NCBI RefSeq assembly: GCF_041146395.1
Contig: NC_091000.1
Location: 15,080,501 to 15,144,500 of the forward strand
Direction: 5' to 3'
Source: Eulemur rufifrons
Taxonomy: Eukaryota > Chordata > Mammalia > Primates > Lemuridae
Length of the DNA stretch: 64,000 nucleotides
Shown: positions 23,316 to 37,700 of the stretch, piece by piece
How the letters are laid out: the number at the start of each line of letters is the position of its first letter
How positions within the stretch are numbered: the stretch's first letter is position 1
Program-made: the position numbers and the translations under genes
Notes under the pieces: model-generated
Database searches by the model: none
Seen by the model: only the letters and a program-made list of their open reading frames with translations
What the model was told of the DNA's origin: nothing

Positions 23316-23530
23316 GATATCTTGCAGGGATTCCCAGATAAGATCTGGTTATGATTCATATCTTAAGCCACAACTCGTTCTCTTTACCTCTTGGGGAGTT
23401 TATCAGAAAAGATGTAAATGTAGCCATTCCTTTTTTATTGGAAAATTATGTTCAAAGCCATTTTTTGAGGTCATTTTCTGACAAGGCCTCTGATATTGGA
23501 CGGTATTTTAACTAAACGTTATTTTCACAG

Positions 23531-25140
<1,610 letters not shown>

Positions 25141-25345
25141 TATGCTTAATCTGGATTAAAAGAATCAAAGAAATGTGCATTAAAAAGATAACATTTATTT
25201 GTTCTTAAAAATTAGCAGAATGTGGCAAAAACTGCTGTTCAGTATTGTGAGTTATAGGGTGGAAGTTACCCATTATACATGGTTGGTTAAGGTACAAATT
25301 GTCGCTGCCATTTTGGAAGATATTTGCAAGTGTGCTGCATTATAG
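25141..25345. other. downstream flank, nothing recognised
   Basis: AT-rich sequence after the last poly-A signal. Confidence 0.35.
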
Positions 25346-25915
25346 TGTTCTAGGGCTGCCATAGTAGTGCCCCAAACAGGGTGACTTAAACAATAGAGAT
25401 TTATTGTCTCACAGTTCTGGAGGTGAGAAGTCCAAAATCAAGGTGTGGGCAGGCTTGGTTCCTTCTGAAGCTGTGAGAGGAGGATCTGATTCAGGCCTCT
25501 CTCCTCAGCCTGCAGGTGGCTGTCTTCATGTTCACCTGGCGCCTGCCTTGTATCCTCACGTCTCTTCCCTCTGTACATATCTGGGTCCAGAAATCCTCTT
25601 ACAAGGACATCAGTCCTACTGGATAGGAACTCATCTTAATGACCGCATTGTAACTTGATTACCTCTATAAAGACCTCGGCTCCAAATAAGGTCACATTCT
25701 GAGGTACTGGGAGCTTAGTTTTGTTTTGTTTTTTTTTAAACCTTAAGCAGTTTTTTAATTCCCTCTCCTTTGGTCCAATAGGAGGTGCCCTTTACTCTCA
25801 GCTAACATTTAGTAGGGAAAGGACTCTCAAATGAGAAAAAGGTGGGAGCTTAGATTTTAATGAATGAATTTGGTGGGGGAAGCGGACACAGTCTAATCCA
25901 TAATATATGCATTAT
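25346..25915 (-). mobile_element. MLT1-type MaLR LTR, minus strand, with an insertion
   Basis: Antisense MLT1: 'ctagggctgccatagtagtgcc', 'gacttaaacaatagagatttattgtctcacagttctggagg', '...gacctcggctccaaataaggtcacattctgaggtactgg', '...cggacacagtctaatcc'. It is an ancient solo LTR of an endogenous retroelement with no genes. It is interrupted by a 124-bp retroposed insert at 25719-25842. Confidence 0.8.
25719..25842 (-). pseudogene. 124-bp retroposed poly-A transcript tail inside the MLT1 LTR
   Basis: Flanked by a perfect 11-bp direct repeat tgggagcttag (25708-25718 and 25843-25853). Read on the minus strand it ends in an A-rich tail (plus-strand ttttgttttgttttttttt), preceded by ATTAAA as a plausible poly-A signal about 20 nt before the tail. 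It is not an Alu or L1 end that I recognise. This is the structure of a severely 5'-truncated processed retrocopy, or a small SINE. The parent transcript is unknown. Confidence 0.55.
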
Positions 25916-26604
25916 TTTGAACCTAATTTCATTTCTAGAATTCTATTCTGCATAAATATTTGCACTAATGTAAGAAGGCATTTGTTAAAGGATATTAACT
26001 GAATCATATTTTTAATAGTGACAAATTTATAATTTCAATGTCCAGCAAGAGGAAACAGGTTGCATAAGTCATGCTATCTCTATTCAATAAAAAAATATAC
26101 AAGTATCCGTAAAGAAGAGGGCCCCAGCCAGAAGGAAGCCATAGAATAAGTTTATTGTTTTTAATAGGTGGAATAGAATCTAGTATATTTACTTGCTGTG
26201 GAAGAAAATTTAGGGAAAGTGGTTAAATATGGATGGGGGGAGGATATTGGTTGCCCAAAGGTGGCTAGTAAAGTTAAAATCTAACTCTGATGTAGGAGTT
26301 AACTTATTTTTATGATTATAAAGTGAATCCTTGATTGGAATCACATTATAATGGGCAGACATATGTAGCCATCCAACTTGGGATGCATTTTTCTCTCACA
26401 GTAAGTAAGGTAAATGATCAGGTATAATTTAAAAAACCACATATCTTTGATTTTAAGATTTAAGACATCATTGAAAGTAATACTAATAAGTACCATAAAT
26501 TTAACAGTTTTTCAGGAAAACAAAAACGCTAAATAAAAGAATCAACTTTAAGATTAATCTTGATTTTAGAAATGCCAAAATCTAAAACAAATGTGCCTTA
26601 AAAC
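25916..26604. other. unassigned AT-rich DNA
   Basis: No feature recognised. Confidence 0.35.
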
Positions 26605-26705
26605 AAGTAAAAAAAAATCAAGGACTTGCATTTTGACTTTAATATAAAGTAATTGTAAAAAAAAAAATCAAGGATTTGCATTTTGACTTTAGTATAAAGT
26701 AATTG
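26605..26705. repeat. 50-bp tandem duplication
   Basis: Two adjacent copies of a unit reading aaaaaaatcaaggaYttgca, then ttttgactttaRtataaagtaattg, with period exactly 50 bp and two substitutions. The second copy contains ATTTGCAT (26674-26681), a perfect octamer motif. The first copy has ACTTGCAT at the equivalent place. Confidence 0.9.
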
Positions 26706-27495
26706 TTACTATGGACTATTATGGAAGTTTAATTTTTTATTTATAACATTTGGTATGGCATTTCTACCGTCATTTCTATAGGAATGTGGATCCTGAGTCT
26801 CTGAGTTAACAGGAAGATTTGGTACATAATCCATTCCTAAATTTGGAATTCCCTCTAAATCAAACACCTGAGTACAGAATTTAGGATGAGAATTGGAGAC
26901 TTGATCACGATGATGGAGCATATGCTTGCCTGGTTTTTGCTTTGGTGGCAGTGTGTGTGATTTGGTCCTCTATGGATTTCTACTTCAGGAATGAATTAGC
27001 ACAGAGCACTCCTGAAGACCAGCAGAAAGCAGGATTAAATAGGGAGCCCTTGGACTAGAGGGATTCTGGGCTGGGTCTAGGCTGTAAGCTCTTGAGAACT
27101 GAGACTCCAGACTGAGCACCCAGAGGCATGAGAATTGGCTCCCCCTGCATGGAGGCGGGTCTACTTTCATAGATGCCTTTTTCTGGAGCTGAAGGGTTCA
27201 AAACCCCAATTAAAGCTTGAATGTATAAGGAGCAGCAGTCTGAGAAAACGCTTGTGTATCTGCATTCCAAGGCTTAGTTGAGTCCTGATTTGGGACTAGG
27301 ATGTTACTTGGATAGCTGCCTGACTGTTTTTGTTTTTGTCTTTCTGAAGAGGATCCTAAAACTGCTGGGAATGTAAGAGGAAGAAAGCATATGGACACAA
27401 TGAAAAAGGAAAAAAAGCAAGGAAAAGGAGGTTAGCTAATGAGGATATATTCCTGGAAATTTTTGTTGTTTCAGGAAGAAATGTACATAGATTTT
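26706..27495. other. unassigned DNA
   Basis: Several overlapping minus-strand frames of 60-71 codons (26709-27398) with no domain that I can identify. It may be an old repeat, possibly LTR-derived. Confidence 0.35.
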
Positions 27496-27511
27496 CCACA
27501 TCTATATTTTA

Positions 27512-27866
<355 letters not shown>

Positions 27867-27882
27867 CCACATCTATATTTTA

Positions 27883-28150
27883 AATAAAACAATGAACACA
27901 AGATGTGTGAATGCATATCCAGAAAAAAATGAAATCAATTCATCTAGATTTTTACATCTTTCCAGATACTGGCATTTTACACACCCTAAATCCTGATGAA
28001 CAAATGTTTTTCTGTTTTCACACTGGGATTTGGCTTCATGGCCCAAATCCTTTTTTTTCTTTTTTTTTTTTAGCTGCCAAACCCTAATAGTTGGAAGGTG
28101 GCTACAGAAAAGATTTCTACCCCCAAAAAACAGAAAAATCTTATATGCTG
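27883..28150. other. unassigned DNA with poly-T
   Basis: Contains a T-run at about 28050-28071. Nothing else recognised. Confidence 0.35.
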
Positions 28151-30030
28151 GTTTTTTTCTTTTTAACATTTTTTGTATATACTTAGGGTATATAACATGT
28201 CGTTTTGATGTACATAGAGTGAAATGATTACCATCATTAAGCAAATTAACCTGTCATCACTTTCCGTAGTTACTATGTGTGTATGTGACCAGAACATCTA
28301 AAATCTACTCTCAGCAAATTTCCAGTGTACAATACTATATCACTATTATCCTCATGCTGTACGTTAGATCTCTAGACTTTACAGAGCTGCAAGTTTGTAC
28401 CCTTCACCTACTTTCTATTTCTCCCTCCACCTCCCTATTTCTGGTCACTACTGTTCCACTCTCTGCTACTCTCTGTTTCTATGTAGTTGACGCCTTTTTT
28501 TTTTTTTAGTTTCTGCCTATAAGAGATCATGCAGTAATTCTTTGTCTGGCTTATTTGTCTTAACACAATGTCCTCCAGGTTCATCTATGTTGTAGCAAAT
28601 AGCAGTATCTCATTTTTTTAAGGCTGAATAATATTTCGGGGGGTGTGTGTATATATACATCACAATTTATCTGCTCATCTATTAATGGATACTTGGGTTG
28701 TTTCCATATCTTGGCTAGTGTGAATAATGCTGCAATGAATATGGGAGCATAGATATCTGCATGAAGTGGTGATTTTATTTCTTTTGCATATATACCCAGA
28801 AGTCGGGTTGCTGGGTCATATTAGTTCTATTCGTTTCTTGAGGAATCTCCATACTGTTTTCCTTAATGGAAGTCTACATTTCCACCCATACTGTAGAAGG
28901 AGTTCTCTTTTCTCCTAGCACGCTAGCACATCAAAAGATAACATCTCTTGTGTTTTTCGTAGTGGGTGTGAGGTGATATTTCATGTGGTTTTGATTTGCT
29001 TTGGCCTGATGATTAGTGATGTTGAGCACCTTTTCATATACCTGTTGGCCATCTGTGTGTGAGAAATGTCTATTCAGCTCCTTTGCCCATTTTTTAGTAA
29101 GGATGCTGGTTTTCTATTGAGTGTGTGAGTTCCTTATACATTTTAAATAATAACACCTTATCATATACACGGTTTGTAAATATTTTCTCCCAATCCAGAG
29201 GCAGCCTTTTCATTTTGTTGAAGCTATTTAGTTTGATGTAGTCCCACTTTTTAATTTTTGCTTTTGCTGCCTGAGCTTTTTGTGTGCTATCCAAAAAAAA
29301 TCATTGCCAAGGCCAATATTAAGGACCTTTTCCCCTGTGTTTTTCTTCTAAAAGTGTTACTCTTCGGGTTTTAGGTTTAGTCTTTAATCCATTTTGACTT
29401 GATTTTTGTGTGTGGTATAATATACAAGGGTCCAGTTTCACTCTTTTGCATGTGGATATCCAGTTTCCCCAACATCATTTATTGAAAAGACTTTCTTTTC
29501 CCCGTTGTGTCTTCTTGTTATCTTTGTCAGAAGTTAGTCAGAAGTTTACTTCTGGACTCTTTATTCTGTTCCATGGGTCTATGTGTTTGTTTTTACGCCA
29601 GTACAGTCCTGCTTTGATAGCTTTGTAATATAATATAATTTGAAATCAAGGAGTATGATGTCTCCAATTTTGTTTTTTCTTTCTCAAGATTGTTTTGGTT
29701 CTTCTGGTCTTTAGTGGTTCCATACAAATGTATAGAATTGGTTTTTTCTATTTCTGTGAAAACTGCTGTTGGAATTTTGACTGTGATTGCATTGAATCTG
29801 TAGATTGCTTTGGATAGTATGGACATCCTGATATTAATTCTTCCAGTCCATGAACACAGGATATATTTCCATTTATTTGTGTCATCTTCAATTTCTTTCA
29901 ACAATGTTTATAGTTTTTAATGTATAAATCTTTCACGTCCTTCATTAAATTTATTCCTAAGTAGTTTATTCTTTTGGATTCTATTATAAATGGGATTGTT
30001 TTCTTGGTATTTTTTTCAGATAGTTATTGG
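28151..30030 (-). mobile_element. L1 LINE, 3' UTR and 3' third of ORF2, minus strand
   Basis: 1.9-kb antisense L1. The 3' UTR comes first ('gggtatataacatgtcgttttgatgtacatag', 'cctccaggttcatctatgttgtagcaaatagc'), then the ORF2 C-terminal region, visible on the minus strand in 29094-29294 and 29593-29904 as separate broken pieces of reverse-transcriptase/C-terminal sequence. Stops and frame changes between the pieces show it is dead. It is 5'-truncated, as usual for L1. Confidence 0.9.
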
Positions 30031-30649
30031 TGTAAAGAAGTGTAAATGATTAAAAACTGAAAATTATAAGGTAGAGGCCATCACTTTCTTGGTATCACTA
30101 ATACATAGGCCCTACTTAGTAGACAGTTAGTTAGCAAATTATGGAATAAATAAATATGTTAAAAATCTAACTTAATGTGTTTTTTTAAAAACTACCTGTA
30201 ATACAGTCTATCAAAATTGAATTATATGTAATTCCAAAATGGCTAACAAAAAAGGCATTACTAGTTTTTATATAAAATCTGATTACTCTGAAATAAAGGT
30301 GAACGACTTTAGTGGAGTAATACATGCTCGTTAAAAGAAAAAAAAGAAGTACATGTTTGCATATGTGTGCATATACACACACACACACCCATGCACACAT
30401 CTACTCTTACTCCCTAAAAGTGATCATCAGTCTCAAAGATTTTAATTGTTACATTTTGTTTGATCATCTTTATTAATGGTGAAACTGATCTTAAATGTTA
30501 TTTTTTTTTTTTTTTTCTGCCTTCCTTCTCTATAAGGGACAGGACAGAGGGTTTTTTCACCTCCCAACATCTTGAATAATGAAGCACTAACCTGTGTTGA
30601 GAATTAAAATTATCTACCAAGCAAGACTGTATTAGATAGTTAAGAATGT
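30031..30649. other. unassigned DNA with simple repeats
   Basis: A (CA)n run at about 30373-30388 and poly-T at about 30500-30517. No gene. Confidence 0.4.
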
Positions 30650-31300
30650 GTCATACCACTTACATTCCTACTTTAAATCAGTCTCTTTTATCTTATTTTC
30701 TGTGATACATGTACAGGTTTCCCGGTGACATCTGACTTATGTATTTCACCATAGTGACAATATGCATTGGTGGACATAGTATTTTCAGAATTCTATCCAA
30801 AAGCAGATTTGGCAGATTCTTATATTTCTTTCCTGCTGGGCATATGCATGTGCAGTAATCTGTGTGCTTGTGTTTTAATTACCTAATGCACTGGCTCTGA
30901 CTGAATAAATTGCATGATTACATCCTACATTGGACACAGAACAATGCAAGTGATATTAAAAAGCCATTATATTTGCAACTCTGAGCATGAGACTATAATT
31001 AAAAGGCAATTGGATGAAATTTGCTTTAAGAGTACAAGAATTTAAGCAAGATTTGGTAAATGACCATTAACGGTTAACATGTGGTTTTTATTAAGGCCTT
31101 TTGCTGCTTCTCTTCATGACCCTGGAGTTGAATTTCATAGCTGTTGCTGGACCAGACATGTGAGAACACCTGTACAAAGCTCTGTTTTACCATGTGGCTA
31201 AAATTATACCTATAAAACAACCCAACATAACTTTTGTGACTTAGTAAATCAAAGGAATTACGTAGGCTACAATGATCCCCTGAGCATTAATAAACTATCC
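30650..31300. other. candidate conserved non-coding element
   Basis: 650 bp free of recognisable repeats, low in CpG, with clustered homeodomain/POU-like cores: catatgcatgtgcagtaat near 30840, ttttaattacctaatgca near 30873, ttgcatgattacat near 30910, and ccattaacggttaac near 31063. No coding frame. The texture resembles a developmental enhancer, but conservation is untested. Confidence 0.3.
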
Positions 31301-31639
31301 TTAATGCTCCTAAGATTTTAGTTATATGTCATAAAAAGCATAGTATGTGCTCCGTGCAACTCAGAATCTTGGTCATAAAATACATATATACAAATCAAAG
31401 AAGTAATAAGAGTTGAGAGAATTTTGATTATCATCACCCTTAAATATTAAAAGGTTGTTAAAGTTATACACAATGTGTAATAGCACCCCATCCTTATCTA
31501 AGGCTACTGATACCTTTGCAAACTGCCGAGGACTCAGCATGGTAGTGACATTTCTGTGTGGGGGAAGCTTTGTGTTTATTAAGTGCATATATGCTTTATA
31601 GATTTTAAACTTAAGGCAGATTAAAAACAACTACAAATT
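31301..31639. other. unassigned DNA
   Basis: No feature recognised. Confidence 0.3.
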
Positions 31640-32165
31640 CTTTGATACTCCTCCTAGTAATAGTCGAATCTATTTACCTTCCCCTTGTGTTTGGACTGGT
31701 CTGTGACTGCTTTGATCAGTAGAGTACAGTATGATGCAAATGATGCTGTAATGGCTATGCCAATTCCAAGCCTGGCCTGAGAGAGGCCTGGCAGCTACTT
31801 TTTCCTGGCTTGCTCTTAGAAACCAGTTGCCATTTAAGAAGCATGATTACCCTAAGACCACCATGCTGGGCAAAATCCAAGCCGCACCTCAAGCAGAGAC
31901 CCTGGAGGATAAGACAGCATGTGGAGAGGGAAGCTAAAGAGTAGTGAGGTGCCAGACTTGGGGATGAGGGAGCCAGCTGGAAAGGTCGTCCAGCCCTGGT
32001 CACCCCAGGTGACACCACAGGAACTGGAAACACCTGCCTGAATGGTCCCTTCCAAAGTTTCTCACCCACGAAATGGTGAACAATGTAAAATGGCTGATTT
32101 AAGCCACTTAAATTTTGGAGTTAGCTTGTTATGTAGCAAAAGATAACAAACTCCACTTCAGACTC
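31640..32165 (+). mobile_element. MLT1-type MaLR LTR
   Basis: 'ggactggtctgtgactgctttgatcagtagagtacag', 'ccaattccaagcctggcctgagagaggcctggcag', '...gatttaagccacttaaattttggagttagcttgttatgtagcaa' follow the order of an old MLT1 LTR on the plus strand. Solo, with no internal genes. Confidence 0.75.
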
Positions 32166-32500
32166 GTTGAATTTTATAAACTCCGCTTTATGTTTGTGCA
32201 TATGTGTGTGTACGTGTCTATGCACATATGTATAGCCACAGATTTTATCATATAATTAGTTTGTGTCTAAATTCAAAAGAAAGTCTTTAATTCTATTTCT
32301 AAGTTTATATACTAGATTTATTTACGGAGTCATAACAGTGGGTAGTGAGTTCCCTTTTCTTAGATCATCTAAGGAAACTGCAGCTGCCTTTAATAAAGCT
32401 AAAACCTAGCCTGTCTAGATTGGTGGATGGAGAATTTCTACTTGCATGAAATAGTTTCTCCTCACGGAACCAGTTCTGTTATTTGGGGGGGTCACTTCCC
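32166..32500. other. unassigned DNA
   Basis: No feature recognised. Confidence 0.3.
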
Positions 32501-32508
32501 CCTTAGAG

Positions 32509-32698
32509 CTACAGTCCCCAACCCCCCAGGCTACCCTCTGTGGCCTGTTAGGAAAGGCCACGCATGCATCATCCCCACCTGAGCTCCGCTTTCCCCGCCC
32601 CAGGAGACCAGGAGACCCCTACCCTCCCATCACCTGTCCGTGGAAAAATTGCCTTCCATGAAACCTGCCCCTGGTGCCAAAAAGTTTGGAAACTGCTG
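32509..32698 (-). mobile_element. hAT MITE, internally deleted
   Basis: ctacagtccccaacccccca ... ctggtgccaaaaagtttggaaactgctg. It is flanked by a perfect 8-bp target duplication, CCTTAGAG (32501-32508 and 32699-32706). It is the reverse-oriented, shorter relative of the element at 50469-50936 (shared 'tttttggcaccagg' and 'tttttccatgga'-type ends). Confidence 0.9.
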
Positions 32699-32706
32699 CC
32701 TTAGAG

Positions 32707-33274
32707 GAATCCCATTAATTACCGCTGCCATCGCCACTGTCCTTAAAGGGCCACACTCCACTTTAACACTCTGACCCAAGCCCGAGCACATGGCTTGTCT
32801 GTATTGCTTAGTAGTAAACTGAGATGAGGTTGGAACACTTAAAGACTATTAAAGGCAAGAAAATAACAATAAACCTTGTTTTCTCAGGTCACAGGCTTAA
32901 GAGAAATCCACCTATTTCAGGATCCAGAGTTAACAGAAAAAGCTCCAGTGATTCATTTTGACTTGAAACCTGGTTTTGGTTTCTGACTGAGGACCCACTT
33001 ACTCCCCTAGCTTGTCTCTGTTCCACACATTATGTGACTTCATGTTTCACCTATACTCTTAACAATAACTCAACATCCCCAAAATGTGTATAAGAAATGT
33101 ACGCATACATTCTTTATGAACTTTTTCTTCTAGAACTCCACTGAAAGGGTTAAAGTATTGGATAGGATATTTAACTAGACGACCCCTAAGTTACCCACGA
33201 TGAGAGTGGAGAATGGGCAAGAGAGACTTCATAGAAACTGGCAAGGGGCAGACTTTGAAGGTTTTGTGAACCAT
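32707..33274. other. unassigned DNA
   Basis: No feature recognised. 33160-33270 may be old L2-like sequence. Confidence 0.3.
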
Positions 33275-33282
33275 CTTAAAAA

Positions 33283-33448
33283 AATGCAGTCCCAACTACT
33301 CTGGGGTCTGAGGCAGGAGGATCATTTGAGCCCAGGGGTTTGAGGTTGCAGTGAGCTACGATGACACCACTGCACTTTGTCTGCCATCATAGCTCACTGC
33401 AACCTAGCCCAGGCAACAGAGCGAGACCCCGTCTCAAAAAAAAAAAAG
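33283..33448 (+). mobile_element. truncated Alu arm with an internal inverted copy
   Basis: A right Alu arm ('gcagtcccaactactctggggtctgaggcagg', then 'cccaggcaacagagcgagaccccgtctc' and poly-A). An extra segment between the two normal halves is a reverse complement of part of the same arm: ggttgcagtgagctacgatgac (33344-33365) pairs with gccatcatagctcactgcaacc (33383-33404). This arrangement is not part of the family consensus. Confidence 0.8.
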
Positions 33449-33870
33449 GTGGAGTTTGGGGGGATTGAGTCAGAATTTTGCCTTCTAGTTAATAAAGGAA
33501 GCACAGAGGGGATTAAGCATTTGAATTTTATAGTGTCTGCTTTATATTCATGTATGAGTGTATGTGTGTGTACTCATATGACAAGTGACATGATCAAATT
33601 CACTTTTTAGAAAAATCATTTGGGATGCAGAGTTGAAGATATGTTGGGGAAGAGGAAAACAGGCAGCCGTTGCAGTAATCCAGAGGGGAGATGACATGTC
33701 TTACTGGACTTCATTTTTCCAGCACAGGCACAGAAACAGTAAGTGATTAATAGATGTTTGAATAAATGCTTGACTAAACATAACTAAAAGGATTTCCTGG
33801 CAGTAGTAAAAATAAAAAAGTGACAGAAGCACTAAACTTTAGGTCACACAATCAAAAGACAAGTAAGCCA
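33449..33870. other. unassigned DNA
   Basis: 33600-33700 ('gcaggcagccgttgcagtaatccagag'-like) resembles an old interspersed repeat that I cannot name with confidence. Confidence 0.3.
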
Positions 33871-35045
<1,175 letters not shown>

Positions 35046-35144
35046 ATCATTTATGCAAACTTATACAGTCTTCTTAACAATTTTACAGTCACTTTCATCA
35101 AAAGTAATAACGCGAAAATTCAACACCCAGAAGGTTATTTAGTC

Positions 35145-35210
35145 TATGTTAAGAACACAGACTTCGAAATCAGGCAAACTGAGTGGAAATCCAGTTCCGT
35201 CACATAGATG
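35145..35210 (+). repeat. MIR fragment
   Basis: 'gttaagaacacagacttcgaaatcaggcaaactgagtggaaatccagttccgtcac' resembles the 5' part of MIR. Confidence 0.6.
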
Positions 35211-35650
35211 GCTGATGCTTCAGGCCACCAGGTGCATCCTTTACAAGTGGGAACCGAGATACATGAAATATGCTGAGTAGTCCTGCAACCAGCACCATCT
35301 TGAATGACAAGATAGCAAGATGCAGATTTAAAGGGTGCCATTCTTAGAATATAATTCTAAGAACTTTTTTAGAAAAGTCTGTTTCAATTTAACAGTGTGA
35401 TGGATGATAAATGGATCATTTTAAGATAATATTGTATAAGGTAAGAGAGAGACAAATTATGCATTATTTTATTGTTTTGGTTGCTGTTATTATTACTGTT
35501 ACTAATGACTTTAGGATACTGTTGCTAAAACCATGGTTTTGGCTTTCAAGAGGATTGTAGATGGTTATTTTGGCTTTGGTTTAGATAATTAATACATGCA
35601 CATTTGCAAAATGCTTTGAAAACAGGAAGTGCTTTGGAAGTCTAAAAGGA
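35211..35650. other. unassigned DNA
   Basis: No feature recognised. Confidence 0.3.
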
Positions 35651-35654
35651 CATG

Positions 35655-36035
35655 CTATAGACTGAGTTGTATCCGTGAGTTGTATTCCTGTGTTGAAGTC
35701 CTAACTCCTAGTACCTCAGAATGTGACTGTATTTGAAGATAGGGCCTTTAAAGAGGAGATTTCATTAGAATAAAGCAGTTGGGGACCCCAAGCCAATCTG
35801 ACTGGTGCCCTTATAAGAAAAGGAAATTTGGGCACGCACAAGAGATACAAGGGTTGCACGCACAGAGGGAAGGCACAGCAAGCCAAAGGTACAGCTTCAG
35901 GAGAACCAAACCCGCCAGCACCTTCGTCTTAGACTTCTACCCTCCAGAACAGTGAGAAATTAATTTAGTTTCAGTTCTTTAAGCCCCAGTCTCTGGTATT
36001 TTCTTATGGCAGCCCGAGCAACCTGAGACAGGGCA
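35655..36035 (+). mobile_element. MLT1-type MaLR LTR
   Basis: 'gttgaagtcctaactcctagtacctcagaatgtgactgtatttgaagatagggcc', '...gactggtgcccttataagaaaagg', '...cctccagaacagtgagaaattaa', '...ttatggcagcccgagcaac': clear MLT1 order on the plus strand. Confidence 0.9.
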
Positions 36036-36999
36036 CTTTGTGGAATTCCAGTCAGGAAACAGTAGGAGCCAAAAACATGGAGGTGTGAAACCACCCTGAG
36101 CAGGCAGGGAGTGGAGTGCTGCGCAAGCCTGGGGGTGTGGGTAGGGTGCTGTACTAAAGGAACTTTTGCCCTGTGGTTAGGAGCTTTGATTTCTCCTATT
36201 TAGAAGCTAAAGTCACTGAAGGTAGAGCTCTAGGATTTGGGTTTTTTTTTTTTTTTTAATTGCTTATTGTTTTCATTGGAAGAACTGAGCTCATTTTTAA
36301 GAAATGTGGCAAAATATACATAAAAGACAAAACACCAGCTAGAAGGAACCGTTTGGTGAATGCATTCTTTTTTTAAAAAGCAATGCATTTAATCAGAGGA
36401 ACAATAAGTCCAAATTTACATGTCGTATCGGTCACTATTGTGTCACCCACGGATGTGAGCGGGTGGGAGCAGGGACAGGAAAGACTGGAGAGCTGTCAGT
36501 TTGGAAGTAAGGAACATGAAAGCCTGGAAAAGGCACATTGTAGGAATAACAAGGAGAGAAAAGAGTAAGAAAACGCTTAGGTGAAGCGATCCAGCCTCGG
36601 CGATGTGCGGAGCGAGGCTGAGGGGCAAACATCCGGGAAGATCTCCTGGTTTTCGGTTTAGGGTGAAGGGCTTGAGATGCGATTGAAGGACATGGAAACC
36701 TGGAATGCAGGAAGACAGGCCAGAATGAGAGACTACATGATAATTCAGTTCAAGATAAGAATTATTTTGAAATGACGGTTGTGCATGTTGGGAAAAAAAA
36801 ATTTTTAAAAACCGTGAAAAGTGAGCCTAATCAAATTTGACTGGGGAAGCTTAGAGTTGTATAGACCTCACATTCCAAAATGTTATTGATTTCTGACGAT
36901 AATTTAACTCTGTGTTGCAAATTAAGCAAACACAAACAGAGAAGGAGACAGTATTTTACCAGGTTAAATGTAAAATGATTTCGTTACATTTTTAATTCT
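36036..36999. other. unassigned DNA with poly-T
   Basis: Poly-T at about 36242-36257. No gene or repeat recognised otherwise. Confidence 0.3.
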
Positions 37000-37700
37000 C
37001 CAAATTGACTGGTAAATCTATGACAAACTCAAAATCTGTAGACAGATCAAAGCTATTTTCTCTCTAGTAGTCAAATATTTATTTGCACAGACGATCGCTA
37101 TGATTGAGAATGTTCAGCCAAATCATTGAAATAGTTGGGGATTTAGAGGCCTGCTATCTAGAAATTTCTCTAGCCATAGAAATAACCATAGTTGTAAAAT
37201 AGCTGACAAGCCATTTATTAAAACAGCAGTCGACTAATGCTTCTCCTTGTTTCAAGGTTACATTATAAATCAACTTAGAGGGGCAAAAACCCTGTAGGAG
37301 ACCTATAAGAGGATGAGCAGAACAATTTAAACTACAGAAGAAAGTCCTAAAGTGCTTATTTTACTTACAGAAAGAATGAGATTTAAAAGGTTATAATTAA
37401 CAGAAATTAACACAGCTGGTATCCAGCAAGTTTCAATTGCAAAGATCATATAAATTGATTTATAGTGTTCCCATGTGACTAATGAAAGTAGATTAGTGAC
37501 CATATTGTTCTAAATGATTGCATTAGAGAACATTATTACTTTAGAGAAGCCCACATTAATAATAAAATCATTATCACCAATATATGAACAAAATAATTCA
37601 AGGGATCAAATTTGAGATTTTAACACCCACATTTTATTATTAACTGTCCTTAGAAGTGATTAAAAAGAAAACTGAAAAAGTGTCAGTCCTGCTTTTCACT
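37000..37700. other. candidate conserved non-coding element
   Basis: 700 bp with no recognisable repeats and no coding frame. It is AT-rich with several TAATTA/ATTAA-type homeodomain cores (for example ggttataattaacag at about 37389) and tttcaattgcaaag. Candidate enhancer, with conservation untested. Confidence 0.3.

Larger units (their letters stand above)
18541..23530 (+). other. ZFP42: inferred ZFP42 intron
   Basis: Bounded by a consensus donor GTAAGT (18541) and an acceptor tattttcacag (ending 23530) with a branch-point-like taactaaa at about 23508-23515. Further non-coding exons may lie within it. It contains only repeats and CpG-containing unique DNA, with no other gene recognised. Inference from splice signals and known gene structure. 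Confidence 0.5.

Noticed and set aside
29094..29904. Minus-strand frames with L1 ORF2-like protein
   Set aside because: They are broken pieces of a dead, 5'-truncated L1, not a gene. Annotated as the mobile element.
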